From Syngnathus acus (lineage: Eukaryota; Chordata; Actinopteri; Syngnathiformes; Syngnathidae): DNA of 64,000 nt. Positions 1 through 12,000 of the stretch are shown here, piece by piece (position 1 is the stretch's first letter; every line of letters begins with the position of its first letter). A program made the position numbers and the translations under genes. The notes under the pieces were generated by a model that was not told the origin of the DNA, searched no databases, and was given only the letters and a program-made list of their open reading frames with translations. Location of the stretch: contig NC_051108.1 in the NCBI RefSeq assembly GCF_901709675.1, forward strand, positions 1,426,001 to 1,490,000. Reading direction: 5' to 3'.

Positions 1-54
1 ATTATGAGTTTAGCGTGTTGATGGAGATGATAGCAAAATAATTTGTGTGTCAAG

Positions 55-3000
55 GGGATGACGAGGCCACACGCAAAGGCCAAGTGTTGACCCTGCTAGC
101 TGAGCAGGCCCTGCGGTGTCTGGACTTCAAGGCTTCTTACATCCACTGTCAGGACCTGATGGCCGCAGGTACGAGCTCAAATCACGCACACGCATGTCGG
201 GATTTGTTTGGAAATGAGCCGGATTTCCTTGCTTGATTATACGGCGGGATGGATTCATGGAGTGACTCTTCATTAAGTGGGGACTTTTTTCTGGTTCTGC
301 GGCGGCGTTTTAAAAAATTAGCCCACTCGCATTCCGCATTTGTCGGCCCGATTCAAGGTCGAGTGATTTTTTTTTTTTTTGCGCGCTTCACTCGGGAGAG
401 CCATTATGACAACATAATAGATCAGCGGCGTGCGTAATTGTTTTCTGTGTGCTTCACACAATTACCCTGCAGGGATTTCTTGCGATTATGTTCTGTCTGG
501 TCTCGCTCGCATCAAAAGCAACAAAAAAAAAAAGGTCAAATTGAGAAAGTTGGCCGTGTTTGCAGGTTACGCGCCGGCCTGGGACGTTTGTAGTCTGCTG
601 GGCCAGTGCGACGGCTTCGGCCAGCTGGAAGCCAGACGCCAACTGCTGGCCTTCTCGCTCACGCACTGCCCGCCCGACAACATCAACGCGCTCCTGGCCG
701 CCTCCAGCGACCTGCAGACTCAGGTGGAGAACATTTAGAGAGTCAAAAGCTGCCTTTTCTTTCAACCGCTTTGTTTTATTGCGCTCTTTGAAATGTTTCC
801 GTAGGTCCTGTACCAGGCGGTCAACTACCAAATGGAGCCCGAGATCGCCGAGGGGGGCGCGAGAAGCCGAGGAGAGCGACTCATCCAAGGTGCGTTTGCT
901 TGATATATTGGCCCCGCCCCCTACTGTCTGATTGATTAGCTGGTCCGGTCCTCCTTTCTTAACGGCCTACTTTGTGTGATTTCCTGCGGCCTTCCTGCAT
1001 TTTTCATGAGGTGTAAATCCCGTGTTAAGGTTCCTGGGTTCCTTTGGATTATTTATGCTTTTTTTTTTTTTTTTTTTTCTCTCCTGGCCATCAGCTGGGC
1101 CAACTTTATGATGTCTCGAGTGGGCGTTGAATGTTTCATGAGCGGCGGCTTAACGTTTGAAGTCTGGCTGGCCGCTGTTGAAGCGATCTGTTGTCATTTT
1201 GTCGTGCTGCTCTTCTCACCTTCCGAGTGTTTTTTTTTTTAATTCAAAACAAACATCTTCAGCGTGTTTCAAGTGTTGATGACACGTTGAGCCGCCAGCC
1301 CACTCCAAATGACACTCGTCGACTCGGATGTTTCTATTCATCCTTGTTTATTCAGGCGGCGGCCCCCCAGGCGGTGACGGCAGGCGAGCTGCTCCACAGG
1401 ACCACGGCCAAGACCATGGAGGTGCTGACCACCACGGGTCTGACCACCAAGGCCGTGCTGAGCGCCGTGGGCGATCACCGCTGGTGGAAGCGCTCGCTGG
1501 ACTGCCTGCGCCCGCTGCAGGTACGCGCCCTCACTCGCCGTCCGTTTAAAACATCAGCAAGCGAGTTGACTTTTCAATGTCGGCTTCTCAGAGCGGAGAC
1601 GCCGCCGCCGCCGCAGAGGAGCGCTCGAGTGAGAATTCCAAACTGGAACGTCAAGGCTGCTGCGCTTTCTATCAAGATGTCATTGAATGTCCCTACGTAG
1701 ATCCGGTAAGCGGATGCGGTCGAGGAAATAAATGGGTTCAGAACTCCTCAGCTGCACCTCAAGCTGTCATGTTGGGACAGCTGTTTGGAGAACGCAACGT
1801 ACACTATCGTCACAGTGACATTATGGCCGCTGGTTGTCTTCCATTTTTTTTTTTTCTTCTGTATTCTGGTTACGCTTATTATTACCCTTCTTTGCCTCAG
1901 GCAACATTCTTAAATTACAGCAAATATGCCTGAGTGGGTTCTTGACTTGAGGCGTTTAATTAGATTTTCTTCCTCCTCCAGATGACTTCAAACAGCTCCA
2001 AATAAAAATGGGGGAGAAAAACCCAAAAAAAACAAAGCAGGGAATAAATTAATGTTGATTTGTCTAAGTCATTTTAATGCCGAAAGCAATTTGGGAGTTG
2101 TCGGCGTTAGAGGAAGAAGATGGCGGAACATCCAGCGCGACGTGAAAAAAGAATAATAAAGGCGCTGCTGCATAAAAAGAGAAGGAATGACTCAAGTAGA
2201 AAACATGAAACGACAAATAGTTTGACCTTCATTTTTATTTTGCAAAGCATTTTCAACGTCAACATGTCCCAATTCTTTTGTGTTTTTCTTTCCCAGAATC
2301 ACGACGTGTATTCGTCCTACAATGACGTCCCCCCCGAGAACTTTGCCGAGGTGCTGCTGAGGACCGGCAAACTGGCCGAGGCCAAAACAGAAGGCGCCAC
2401 TTTGTTTCCCGCAACTGAGGGTAAAAGGTCTTGAGTTCTTTTTTTTTTTTTTTTTCCTTTCCCCGCGAACTGATTTAGCGTGGGCTTTCAAGTCTGGGTT
2501 ATCTATTGGATGGGCAGGGCGTGTGTTTATATCCCTCCGTATTCCCGCGCCGATCGTATCGCCGGCTCGACACAGGCGTGTAATCGGTTCATTTGCAGGC
2601 GTAGCTCGTCCGAAGCTAGCGACGAGGTCGTAGGAAGGCGGCGAGAGAGCGAGTGGCGCTTTAGCTCCGCCCACCGGCTTGGCATCCCAACGTGGATGGT
2701 TGGGTCTAATTTGGCATTCTGGGGAAACTTTCAAAGTGCGCTTGAGATGCATGTGAGGTGGAGTGCACTTATTAGGAGTGGCCGTGTACTTTGAATAAGT
2801 GAGTCGTCTCCATGCCCAGAGAAAAAAAAAAAAAAAAAGATAAACGGACTAGCCAAAGTCAAGGAGGAGATTTTTAATGATGCTGCTTTTCTGTCATTTG
2901 TATTCCTCGTCCGCAGTGTTGCTGCAGCTGGCCAACGACGCCTTTCCTCGGGACGCCACGCTGGCGCTGGCCTACTTGCTGGCGCTGCCTCAGGTAGCGC

Positions 3001-6000
3001 AGCACTCACAGCTCAATTCCAGTGCAACTGATCTGATCCGTCTGCAACCCGTTCTGTGCAGGTCCTGGACGCCAACCGATGTTTCGAGCAACAGCACCAC
3101 TCGGCCTTGTCCCTGCAGCTGGCCGCTTACTATTACTCGCTGCAGATCTACAGTCGCCTGCAGCCTTGCTTTGAGGACAAGCGGCATGCGCTCTACCAGG
3201 TGTGGCCCGGCGTAAACCGCTTTTTAGTTCTTGTGGTCGCTTCTAACCCGTCTCGGTCACGGAAGGGGAACTTTCCTCACCTGGGTATTTATCTTTCTGC
3301 CGGCTGACTATCGATCAGCGGGAACTATGGAATGCGGCTGCGGGAATGAATCAGCCCGCATCGGCTGACTGGAAGCCCTCCAGGCGGTTTGTGTCCGCCT
3401 CGCTTCCTTCTTTATTTGACCTGCGTGAAATGTAAATGTGAGCAAACTTGCCACGGGTGCCGATTAACGTCCGATTCGGACGATTCCGAATTCCACGTAA
3501 CGGATATGAAAAAGTCGACACACCCCGCCCGGTTCAAAGGCAAGGTCGCGTAAAGAGAAACGTCTTCAAAATGTGACTCTCGGGCACTTTCTTAACGCAA
3601 TCTTCTCCCTCTCTTCACTTTTGAACGGACCGAGGCTCGAATCTCACCGAGTCCCTTCATGCTATAATTATCTTATGCAAATACGACGAAAGCGACGCCG
3701 CACCTCCGGCCGGCCGGTGAGCTACCGTCGAGGCGTTGACTTGTGTGGATTAGAAACGAGGATCCGACGTCGTGTTTCCCGACGTCCAATTTTCCCGCCG
3801 GGGGGGCTGAATCACGGCGGCCGTTAAGGCGCCCTCGCTACATTTGGGACCGTATTTTCTCCTATGAATTGCCTTTCAGCCGCCACACTTGATGTGTTCC
3901 CTCGCAGCTGAATTAAAGAAGCGGCCTTCGCTCGCTGTCCCCCGATTTTCCCGGAAGCCATTTTGGGGGCAAAAGAAGTGGGAAAAAGGAAAATAGCCTC
4001 ATTAGTTTTTCAATGAAAGGCATCAGAAAAGCGGCCAACTTGTCGGGTTCGCCGGGTGCAGCGCGTGCGGCGTGACGATAAGCCAAAGGCGCTCTTCGTC
4101 CACGGATTGGCTCTACGCGGCTTCTCCACAGCCACCCTGCAGCAAATCTGCGTTTGTCTATATGACAGCATGACACACAAAAAAATCCTGCGAAAAATGC
4201 TTGAGGCTGTAGAAAAAAAAAAAATCAAATAAAAAATTCAATTCACTTCAGGGCAAAAATCTATCTAGTGAATGGTTGTATACAAAAAAATTCTTAGCAA
4301 TGTACTGTCAAACTGGTGGTGTTCCACAGGGCTCAATATTAGGTCCATTTAGTTTTTAATCATTGAATTACAAATTTGATTGCAAATTTGAGGTTTGACA
4401 AAAAAAGCGTATTGTCAGCCTTGCTTTTGTTTATTTGTTCCCAGAGCGATTCAGACATGAGACCTTGAGAATATAATTAGCAGCCTGTGCCGACATGCCC
4501 GTTTGAGTCTCTCGTCACCCCTCCACCTCTTCCTCCTCCCGCCGGCAGGCCGACCCCAAGGAGCTGATCCGACTGGTCACCTGGCACGTGTCGGCGTACT
4601 CGGGCTGGCCGGAGGAGCTTCGGAAGCTGATCGAGCAGCTGCACGCTTACAACGAGCGGCTGAGCGACTACACGCAGGCGCAGGTGCTGCGAGGTTTGGG
4701 CCGCGGCGTGGACGTGCAGCGCTTCAGCTCCGACCCCGACTACAAGAAGGAGACCATCCTCGGCCTGGCTGAGTCAGTCAAAATGGTCCAACCTTCTCCA
4801 CGTAGTCGTGCGATCCTTCTTTTTGCCTTTTTTTAGGACTCTGGATGACGACGTGTACGGCATCTCGGTGTCGTTGGCTAAACGCTACCGTGTTCCTCTG
4901 TGGGAGGTCCACATGACTCATCTGGAGTTCCTCTTCACAGACAGCGGGTACGCTGGCACACGCGCAGTCTCGTCATTCTCTTCTCATTTTATGTTCCTCC
5001 TCAGTCTGTCCACCAAGGACGTGGAATCCCGCAGCGAGTCGCTGGCTCTGTTTGCCACGCTGAAGAGCGACCCGCAGGCCTTTTACGGACACATGAGCAA
5101 GTACGTGCTGCCTGCCGTGGAGGGCGGCGATCTGGACCGGCTGCTCTACTACTACACCCTGCTGGACGCCGCCGGCTGCCGGCCGCATTCCGCCGCCATC
5201 GCGCCCGACGGCCACGTCAAGCTGCTCAAGAAGCTCCGCGCCGTGGCCAGCGGTGAGTCGGCAGGAATTCAAACCACGACTGCAAAGCAAAATCGACGTC
5301 CTTTCCGAGGTCGTCTGCGGACACCTCGTTGCCGCTTGAGTGCGCTACAAAGTTTCGAGTTGACGCGGCGACCGGTCTCTCAAGACGTGGCGGAAAGGTC
5401 AGCGGGGTTTTCATGCCTCGCTTGCGCCGTCTGTGCTTTCGACCCTTTTTTTTTTTCACCTCATAATTAAGCAGGGCTTTGTCTTGTCTTATTAAAACAA
5501 AAATCAAATGATTATTTCTTAAAATATTTTTGAATGTTTTTTTAATTATTAAAAGAACATATGAAATTATTATTTATTCAAATATTTTTTTAAATATAAG
5601 GTTTTAGTTTTGACATTTGAATGGTTTTAATGTCAGATTTTTATTTTTTACATTCAGGTAGCTGATGAGTCCTTTTTTCGCACTGTCCGCTTGTCGCTAG
5701 GCAGAGTCGGTCACCCGCAAGCATCAACCCATCGCACCCCACCTGCCGTCATTAAAAATGCATCTAGCTTAGCGTTGGGCCAAGCTAGTGCGTTTGAAAT
5801 AGTGGGTTGATGGGCGGACGGACAGACAGGAAGCGTTGGGGATTGTGGAACAGCAGGAAGCGCGCATTTGTGTCTGCAATTTTGCTCACAGTGTGATGCG
5901 GACGACCAGTTGAACGCGCGAGTGGGCGTCGGTTTGAACGCTAGCTCGTCTGACTACAATTGCGTGTGTGTGTGTGTGTGTCACAGTTTGATGTGTGTGA

Positions 6001-9000
6001 GTGGGTCTGCATGGCGCTGTTGAATATTTCAAGCTCAGACAGGCCGCCACACGGATGCGTCTGTCACAACACGCGTCATGCCAAGCAACAACAACGGCAT
6101 CCGATTTTTTCCTCTCCTTTCTCATTTTAGATACATACAGAGTTTTTTTTTTGCATGTCCAAACCAATTATGAGAACACAGCAACTTAATTCCCTTTGTT
6201 TGCCGGCAGGCTTAAACTACCGGCAACTGACGGACGGCTCGCAGGACCCGCTGGTGGCTCTCGAACCGGTTCTGACCAGTCAGAACGTGTTGTCCATCTC
6301 GAAGCTGGCCCATCTGCTGCCGAGGCCCGGCGGCGGCGCTGACGGCGTCCAGGGGGCGACGTTGTCCCCCAGCGCGGTGCACGCCGCCTGGCTGCGCAAG
6401 TTGTTCTGGAAGGGCGACGCCCACTTGCTGAAGAGGCCGCCCGTCAGCGAGCAGGACTACCTGCACGCCTACGACACCTGCGCCAAGTACCTGGACAGGC
6501 TGCTTCCCGTCCACGCCGTCCACTTCCTGGATGACGTCACCTTCTCCCTCCAGGCCGTCCAGCAGGTATTTGCTCTCAAATCCTTTTTTTCTTTCTATTT
6601 TGTGGCTCCTCCCCCACGCAGCTCCCTTGAGTGGGCTCATTTGTGCTTCTCCCCCTTTCAGCGCCAATTAAAGTGGAGCGCCCAGCAGGTTTCCCCGTTG
6701 CGCTCTTTAACATGCACTTTATCTCCTCGAAACCCGCCGTCATACCTTCCTCCATCAACTCCGAGGGGGAGGGGGCTTGACTCTCCCCCTCCTCCCCCCA
6801 CACATGACAAATAGCTCTATTTCCCCCAAGGCCAGGGGGCGAGGTCATAGCTGAGCGCCCGCCGGACCTTTTGTCCACGCCGTAATGTTTTTTGTCAGAA
6901 AAGCTGGCGCTCTCTTGCCCTTTTTCATCACAGTGTGAGCGTTTTTAATGTTTCACCTTCAGTTTGTGGTTACGGTGCTTCCTCATCCGCTGGATACTTT
7001 AGAGGGACCAAACGGAACAGCGGCGCGCATCGGACGATTGAACCTTGAGTTACTCCACTGCTTCATGATTTATTGACTTATTGGTGTATTGATATTATTT
7101 TATTGAACCACAACAACATGGCGGAGTCGTCAGGAAACAATTCACAATTGACAATTCCAATGTTGCATTGCTGACGGTGGACATTCTAAAAATTTTATTT
7201 TTCCTTCACTCCGAGACTCGTGCGTGTGTGTGTGTCTTTTGTCCATGTGTGGCGAAACGCATGAAATTCCACTTTTATTGCAAGGTCATTTTGGCTGATC
7301 CGCACTTGGGGGGAAAAATGGTGCAATCCATTCACACCATTAGATAGTATGTGTGTCTGTGTGTGTTGTTGCAATGGAATGAAATCTCCTAGCAGCCAAA
7401 GGCCGTCTCCTTTCCTCTTGAATTGTTAACTTGCTCACAGTGGATCCAATCAATCACAGCCCGCTGTTAGCCGGCCGCTTAAACTCGCCGCCGCTACGAT
7501 TGCGTGCCCCCCCCCCCGATCTCAGAATTTAGTGGTCACGTCTTTCCCTCCTGTTGCTTTCCAGCTGAGCGTCCCGACGCGCTGCGAAGTTCTTCGGCGA
7601 GCCACCAAAAGCTTGCGGCAGCTGGCTGAGAAGAGCAAGAAGCGAGGAGGGGGAGGAGGCGAAGCGGCGGGCGGCGAAGAAGCCGGCATGACCTTGGACG
7701 AAGCGCTGGCTCACCTGCGCCAATCGCAGGCCCACTTGGAGACGCTGGGCCACCACTTTGTGGCGTCGCTGCGAGACAGCCAGGAGGTGGGTTGATTTTT
7801 TCCGTCACGCCGTTTCTCGTTAAGCGACTGGTCCTGCCGCGCGGGCAGAGGGGAGGTTATGATTTGCCGTGTGTTGCTACGCGACGCTGAGCTACGGGTA
7901 AAAGACGCTCGTTTGTGACTCCCTGCACTGTGTGCGTTCGTCATCGTTTAGCCTCCATTGTCTCTTTTTTTTTTAATGTTTGCTTTGCTTTCTACTCCGT
8001 CCCAGGAGCAGCTGCGAGGCTACAGTCAACGTTACGACCTGTCCCGCTCCGAGAGGTCCAAGGTCCGGGAACTGGCGGTCGCCATGGCGACCGACGGCCA
8101 GCCACTGCAGAGCATCCGCCAGCTCCTGTGCGTCGCCGTGGGACCTCTGGACCTGTCGCTCAAAAGCGTGCTGCAGGAGGCCGTGGCCCGAGTGGTGGCT
8201 GAGCTCAGGTAGCCTGCCTGCCGTTTGACCTCCAGTGACTTTTTTACTGGGGACTAATTGGCTCGCTAGTGTGCTAAAAATACAAAAATGATGCTTCTCC
8301 TTTTTTTTTTTTTTATTAATACATTGATTTGCTTGCCGAGCATTTCATTTGAAATGTGTCCCTGAAAGTAAAGTCTTTGATTTCCTTCCCTGAGTGCTTG
8401 TCCCCTCCTGACACGCTTCTTCATTTGCACCGCTTATCTTAATGAGCTGTTATGTAAGACCATTGCCATCATTTTCTCCTCACTTTTCCGCCTTGTGTGT
8501 GCGCTTTTTTTTTTTTGTGTTTCCTCCCCTCAGCGGCGACGTCCTGACCCACCACACGGCGGCCCTCGGCGTGCTGGAGGCCATAACGACGGCCGTGCAT
8601 GACAGTGTGCAGGCGGGGTAGGTCGTGCACACACACACACACGCACGAAACAACGGATGGAAAACAAAAAAAAGATTTCCCGACTCTTCCAGCGACAGCA
8701 CGGTGAGCTCAGACGACCTTTTGACCTGGCTGCGTCCGTTCTGCGGCGACCCGTCGCTGCCGGTGCGTCCTCGCATCGCCGTGCTGCAGATCCTGGAGAG
8801 CAACTTCAGCATGTGCGACGCCGACATGCGGCTCCTGCTGCTCTACAGGACGCAAGCTGTCCTCAAGCACACCCAGGTAGTCTCTTTTGAAAAGTGGATT
8901 TTCCAACGAGAGAGGCCATTTCCCGAATGGCGCTATTTAGCATTTAGGTGAAGCCTGGTATAGATTTTGTGACTTCATCCGAAGTGATTAGTCATAACCA

Positions 9001-12000
9001 CGGCCGGTTAAAATGTCACCGACGTCAGTACGGAAGCGCTTTTTTTTTTTCCTTGCCTCGGCCTTTTGCTCTCCGCGCAACCATTTATTTGTTTGTGACA
9101 TTTAGCAGACAAAAAAGTGACGCGAATGCAGATTGCGAGCGCTAAGAATTTGCATAATTACATCCACCAAGGAGGTTTTCATTTTCATTTGCAATTTTAT
9201 ATCATTAAAAAAAAACATCAATGCCGTGGCGACCAGGCTGCTCCTCTCATTCTTATTTCATTTTATCAGTCGAAACAGGAGCTCCGAACATTCCGCCCGA
9301 GATTCTCCCACCCGGATTTTGGGTCGTGTTTGCGTTGACGTGTGGCGGCGTTCCTTTTCTCTTTGACCTTTTTTTCTTCACTGATGGAATATTCATGGGA
9401 CACAAACTCCGCATGCAAGATGAAGGACAGCTTGGAGTCTGGCCCGCAAATGGGTTTGAGATTAAAATATAGTCGACGTGTTTAATATTGATACTTTGGG
9501 ATGGGCTCAATCTGTTGAGGACTTTCACCTTGAGCTCCTCTTTGGCCAGCTCACATTTGATGTCACCACTCAAATATAATACATCGGTTTCTGACCTAAA
9601 AGTGGAGAAAATGATTTTTTTTTTTTTTTTTTTTTTTATAGCAGGATGCTTACTCATAAGTGTATTAGCATTGGTGGTTGGAAAGCAAAAAAAAAAACCT
9701 CATTGAAGCGACGCCAGAACGCAGCATCCCGCCGCCGGCCGCTCTTTGCCCTCCTCATTTTCTCTCTTCTTGTCGTCCTCTTTTGTTTCAAATCCTCCGT
9801 CGTGGTCCGTGCCGCCCGCTCTCTTTCTCTCGCGCGACCTCCACGACTTCATTCCCGCCCGCCGCTCGAGACATTAGCCGCAGCGGGTGGATGAATATTG
9901 ATGAGCTGGCGGAGAGACCCGAGGCTCTCTGGCCAAGATACGGCTCCGAGCCCGGATGCCGCCTCTCTCTTTCGGGTCAAGGACAAGTAGACAAGATAAT
10001 GGCCTTAACTTTAAGGTAGTCGACACGCGATACGCCCCGGAAAGTCGATTTTCGGTTGTGTTGGATGGGGGCGGCACACAAAAAATACAAATCCTGCTGA
10101 ATGAATTACTAATGGGCCCGATTATATTATCATAGACTTTCTCTGGATTTGAAACATTCAGGTGATGGCGGAAAATCATTTGACGCCAATGACATCATGG
10201 CAACGCGTAATTAAGCAAAGAGCCTGGCAAATTTGCCGTTGATAACTATCATTAATTCTCGGGGCATCTTCTTTATTTATCCCGACAATAAAAGTCCCCT
10301 TTTGATTTTTGTATTCAGCCTTTTAATTCCGCCAGCCGCCTCATTAGCATGCGCGCTTTCATCCCACTTTGCTCGTTTAACATCGCACGACGCCGCACGT
10401 CCTCGGGCTGCGTACCAAATTAGTGCTCGGACTAAAAAAAAAAATAAGTAAGGGCAGCAAGACTCTGAATCTTTTCTCCGTTTTCTCACCTCAGCACTTT
10501 AAGAGCATTAGCATACATTTAAAGAAGACGTACTGTGCACTTTTTTTTTTTTTTTACACAATTGGAAAGCGTTTCCTGCTGTTTTAAGACTTTTTGGCTT
10601 TTTGGTAAAGTAGCTAGGTCGCTAAGTGTTGAAAGGTCACGTGAGCCCATCTCCCACCAGGTGCAGATCGAAGACGTGGAAAACCAGGAGAAGCGCTACG
10701 GCCTCTTCCTGGACCTTTTGGAGGCGGCGCGCCAGCGGGAGGACTTCCAGACGCTTGTCCTGCTCCTGCAAGCATGGCCGCCCATGATGCAAGAAGACGT
10801 GTAAGTGCGTAGAGGTCTACGTTTGTGTGCGAGCAGCCCACGATGGCTTCCTGTGTCCAGGGCCACGTCGGAGCGTAACCCTTGGGTCCTGCTAGTTTCC
10901 GCCATGCTGACCCGCCGCCAGGGACCCGAGGCGGAAGTGGACCTTGGTCAGCAGGTGCTGAGCATGCTGCGAGCCCTCGACAACACCAAGCACAAGCTCC
11001 CGCCACAGGTGAAGCTCCACGATCAGTCGCTAGGCAGAATTCGTTAGCCTTTAGCGTCCGCGTGGCCCGGCGCCTCTCCTTTGATGACCTAGCGAAGGTG
11101 CTAGCCGACCTATCGCTATGCGTGACGCCCCGCTAATCATATTCACGCCGCTCGGCACATCTAGCGCCAGCTGACTGTGATATTAGTTTAGCGCTAATGT
11201 TATTCGGCTCCAAAAGGCGAGCGGCTGCTGAGCGGCTGTCTGCTATTAGAAGTGTGGGTGGCTGTGAAGGAGGGGAGGACCAGTGTGTGTGTGTGTTGGG
11301 GGGGGTCGTTTTACTGTGTTCCACTTTAATTTGAATGCGGCAAAATGAAACCAGCAGAGCTGAGGAGTCAGATTGCATTGTAATAGCCATATATTACTAG
11401 CGACGGCGCAGGCACAGGCACACCGTGTGCTCAGGCGCACCGGAGACCTTCTCAAAGGAATTATGTGCCTCAGTGGCTATTCGGCGCGCATTTTTCTTTT
11501 ACTGTCCTTTTGATTCAATTCCCCTTGCGTTTTTCTATGAGCCTGGCCCGTTATTCGATGATTTCAACGAGGCGAAATCATTAGGCCCGCGTCATTATTG
11601 GGGCAAAGCAGGTAGTTGGATAGCTAATTAGCTAGGTCGCTAGCTCATTTATTCGAAAGAGAGACGAGTGGTTGGTGGGAAAGCAATTAGTGGGCTAGCT
11701 GTGCGTTCATCGGACGACTTTGTGTCCTCCAGTGCATCCGAAGTGCGGCCCAACTGCTGCTGCCCGCTTTCCAGCAGCCGGCGCTCAAGCTGATGGCCGA
11801 GAGCGGCGACGACGAGCTTCTGCGGCAAACTCTGGAGCGGGTCAACGGCATGACCGCAGTGAGTGCAAGCTTGTTTTTGCGCAAGAGACTGAAAATGAAA
11901 GGCGTCACATTTTCATTTCCTGTTGTTAATTGGCCCTCACGCCTCCTTCTCATTTCCAACAATTACGCTCACAAAGCGCACGTCGGTTCGCATCATCGGG

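Noticed and set aside
6576-6878. Minus-strand and read-through frames in nbas introns and exons
   Set aside because: They overlap the nbas exon end and a C-rich intron, with no independent support.
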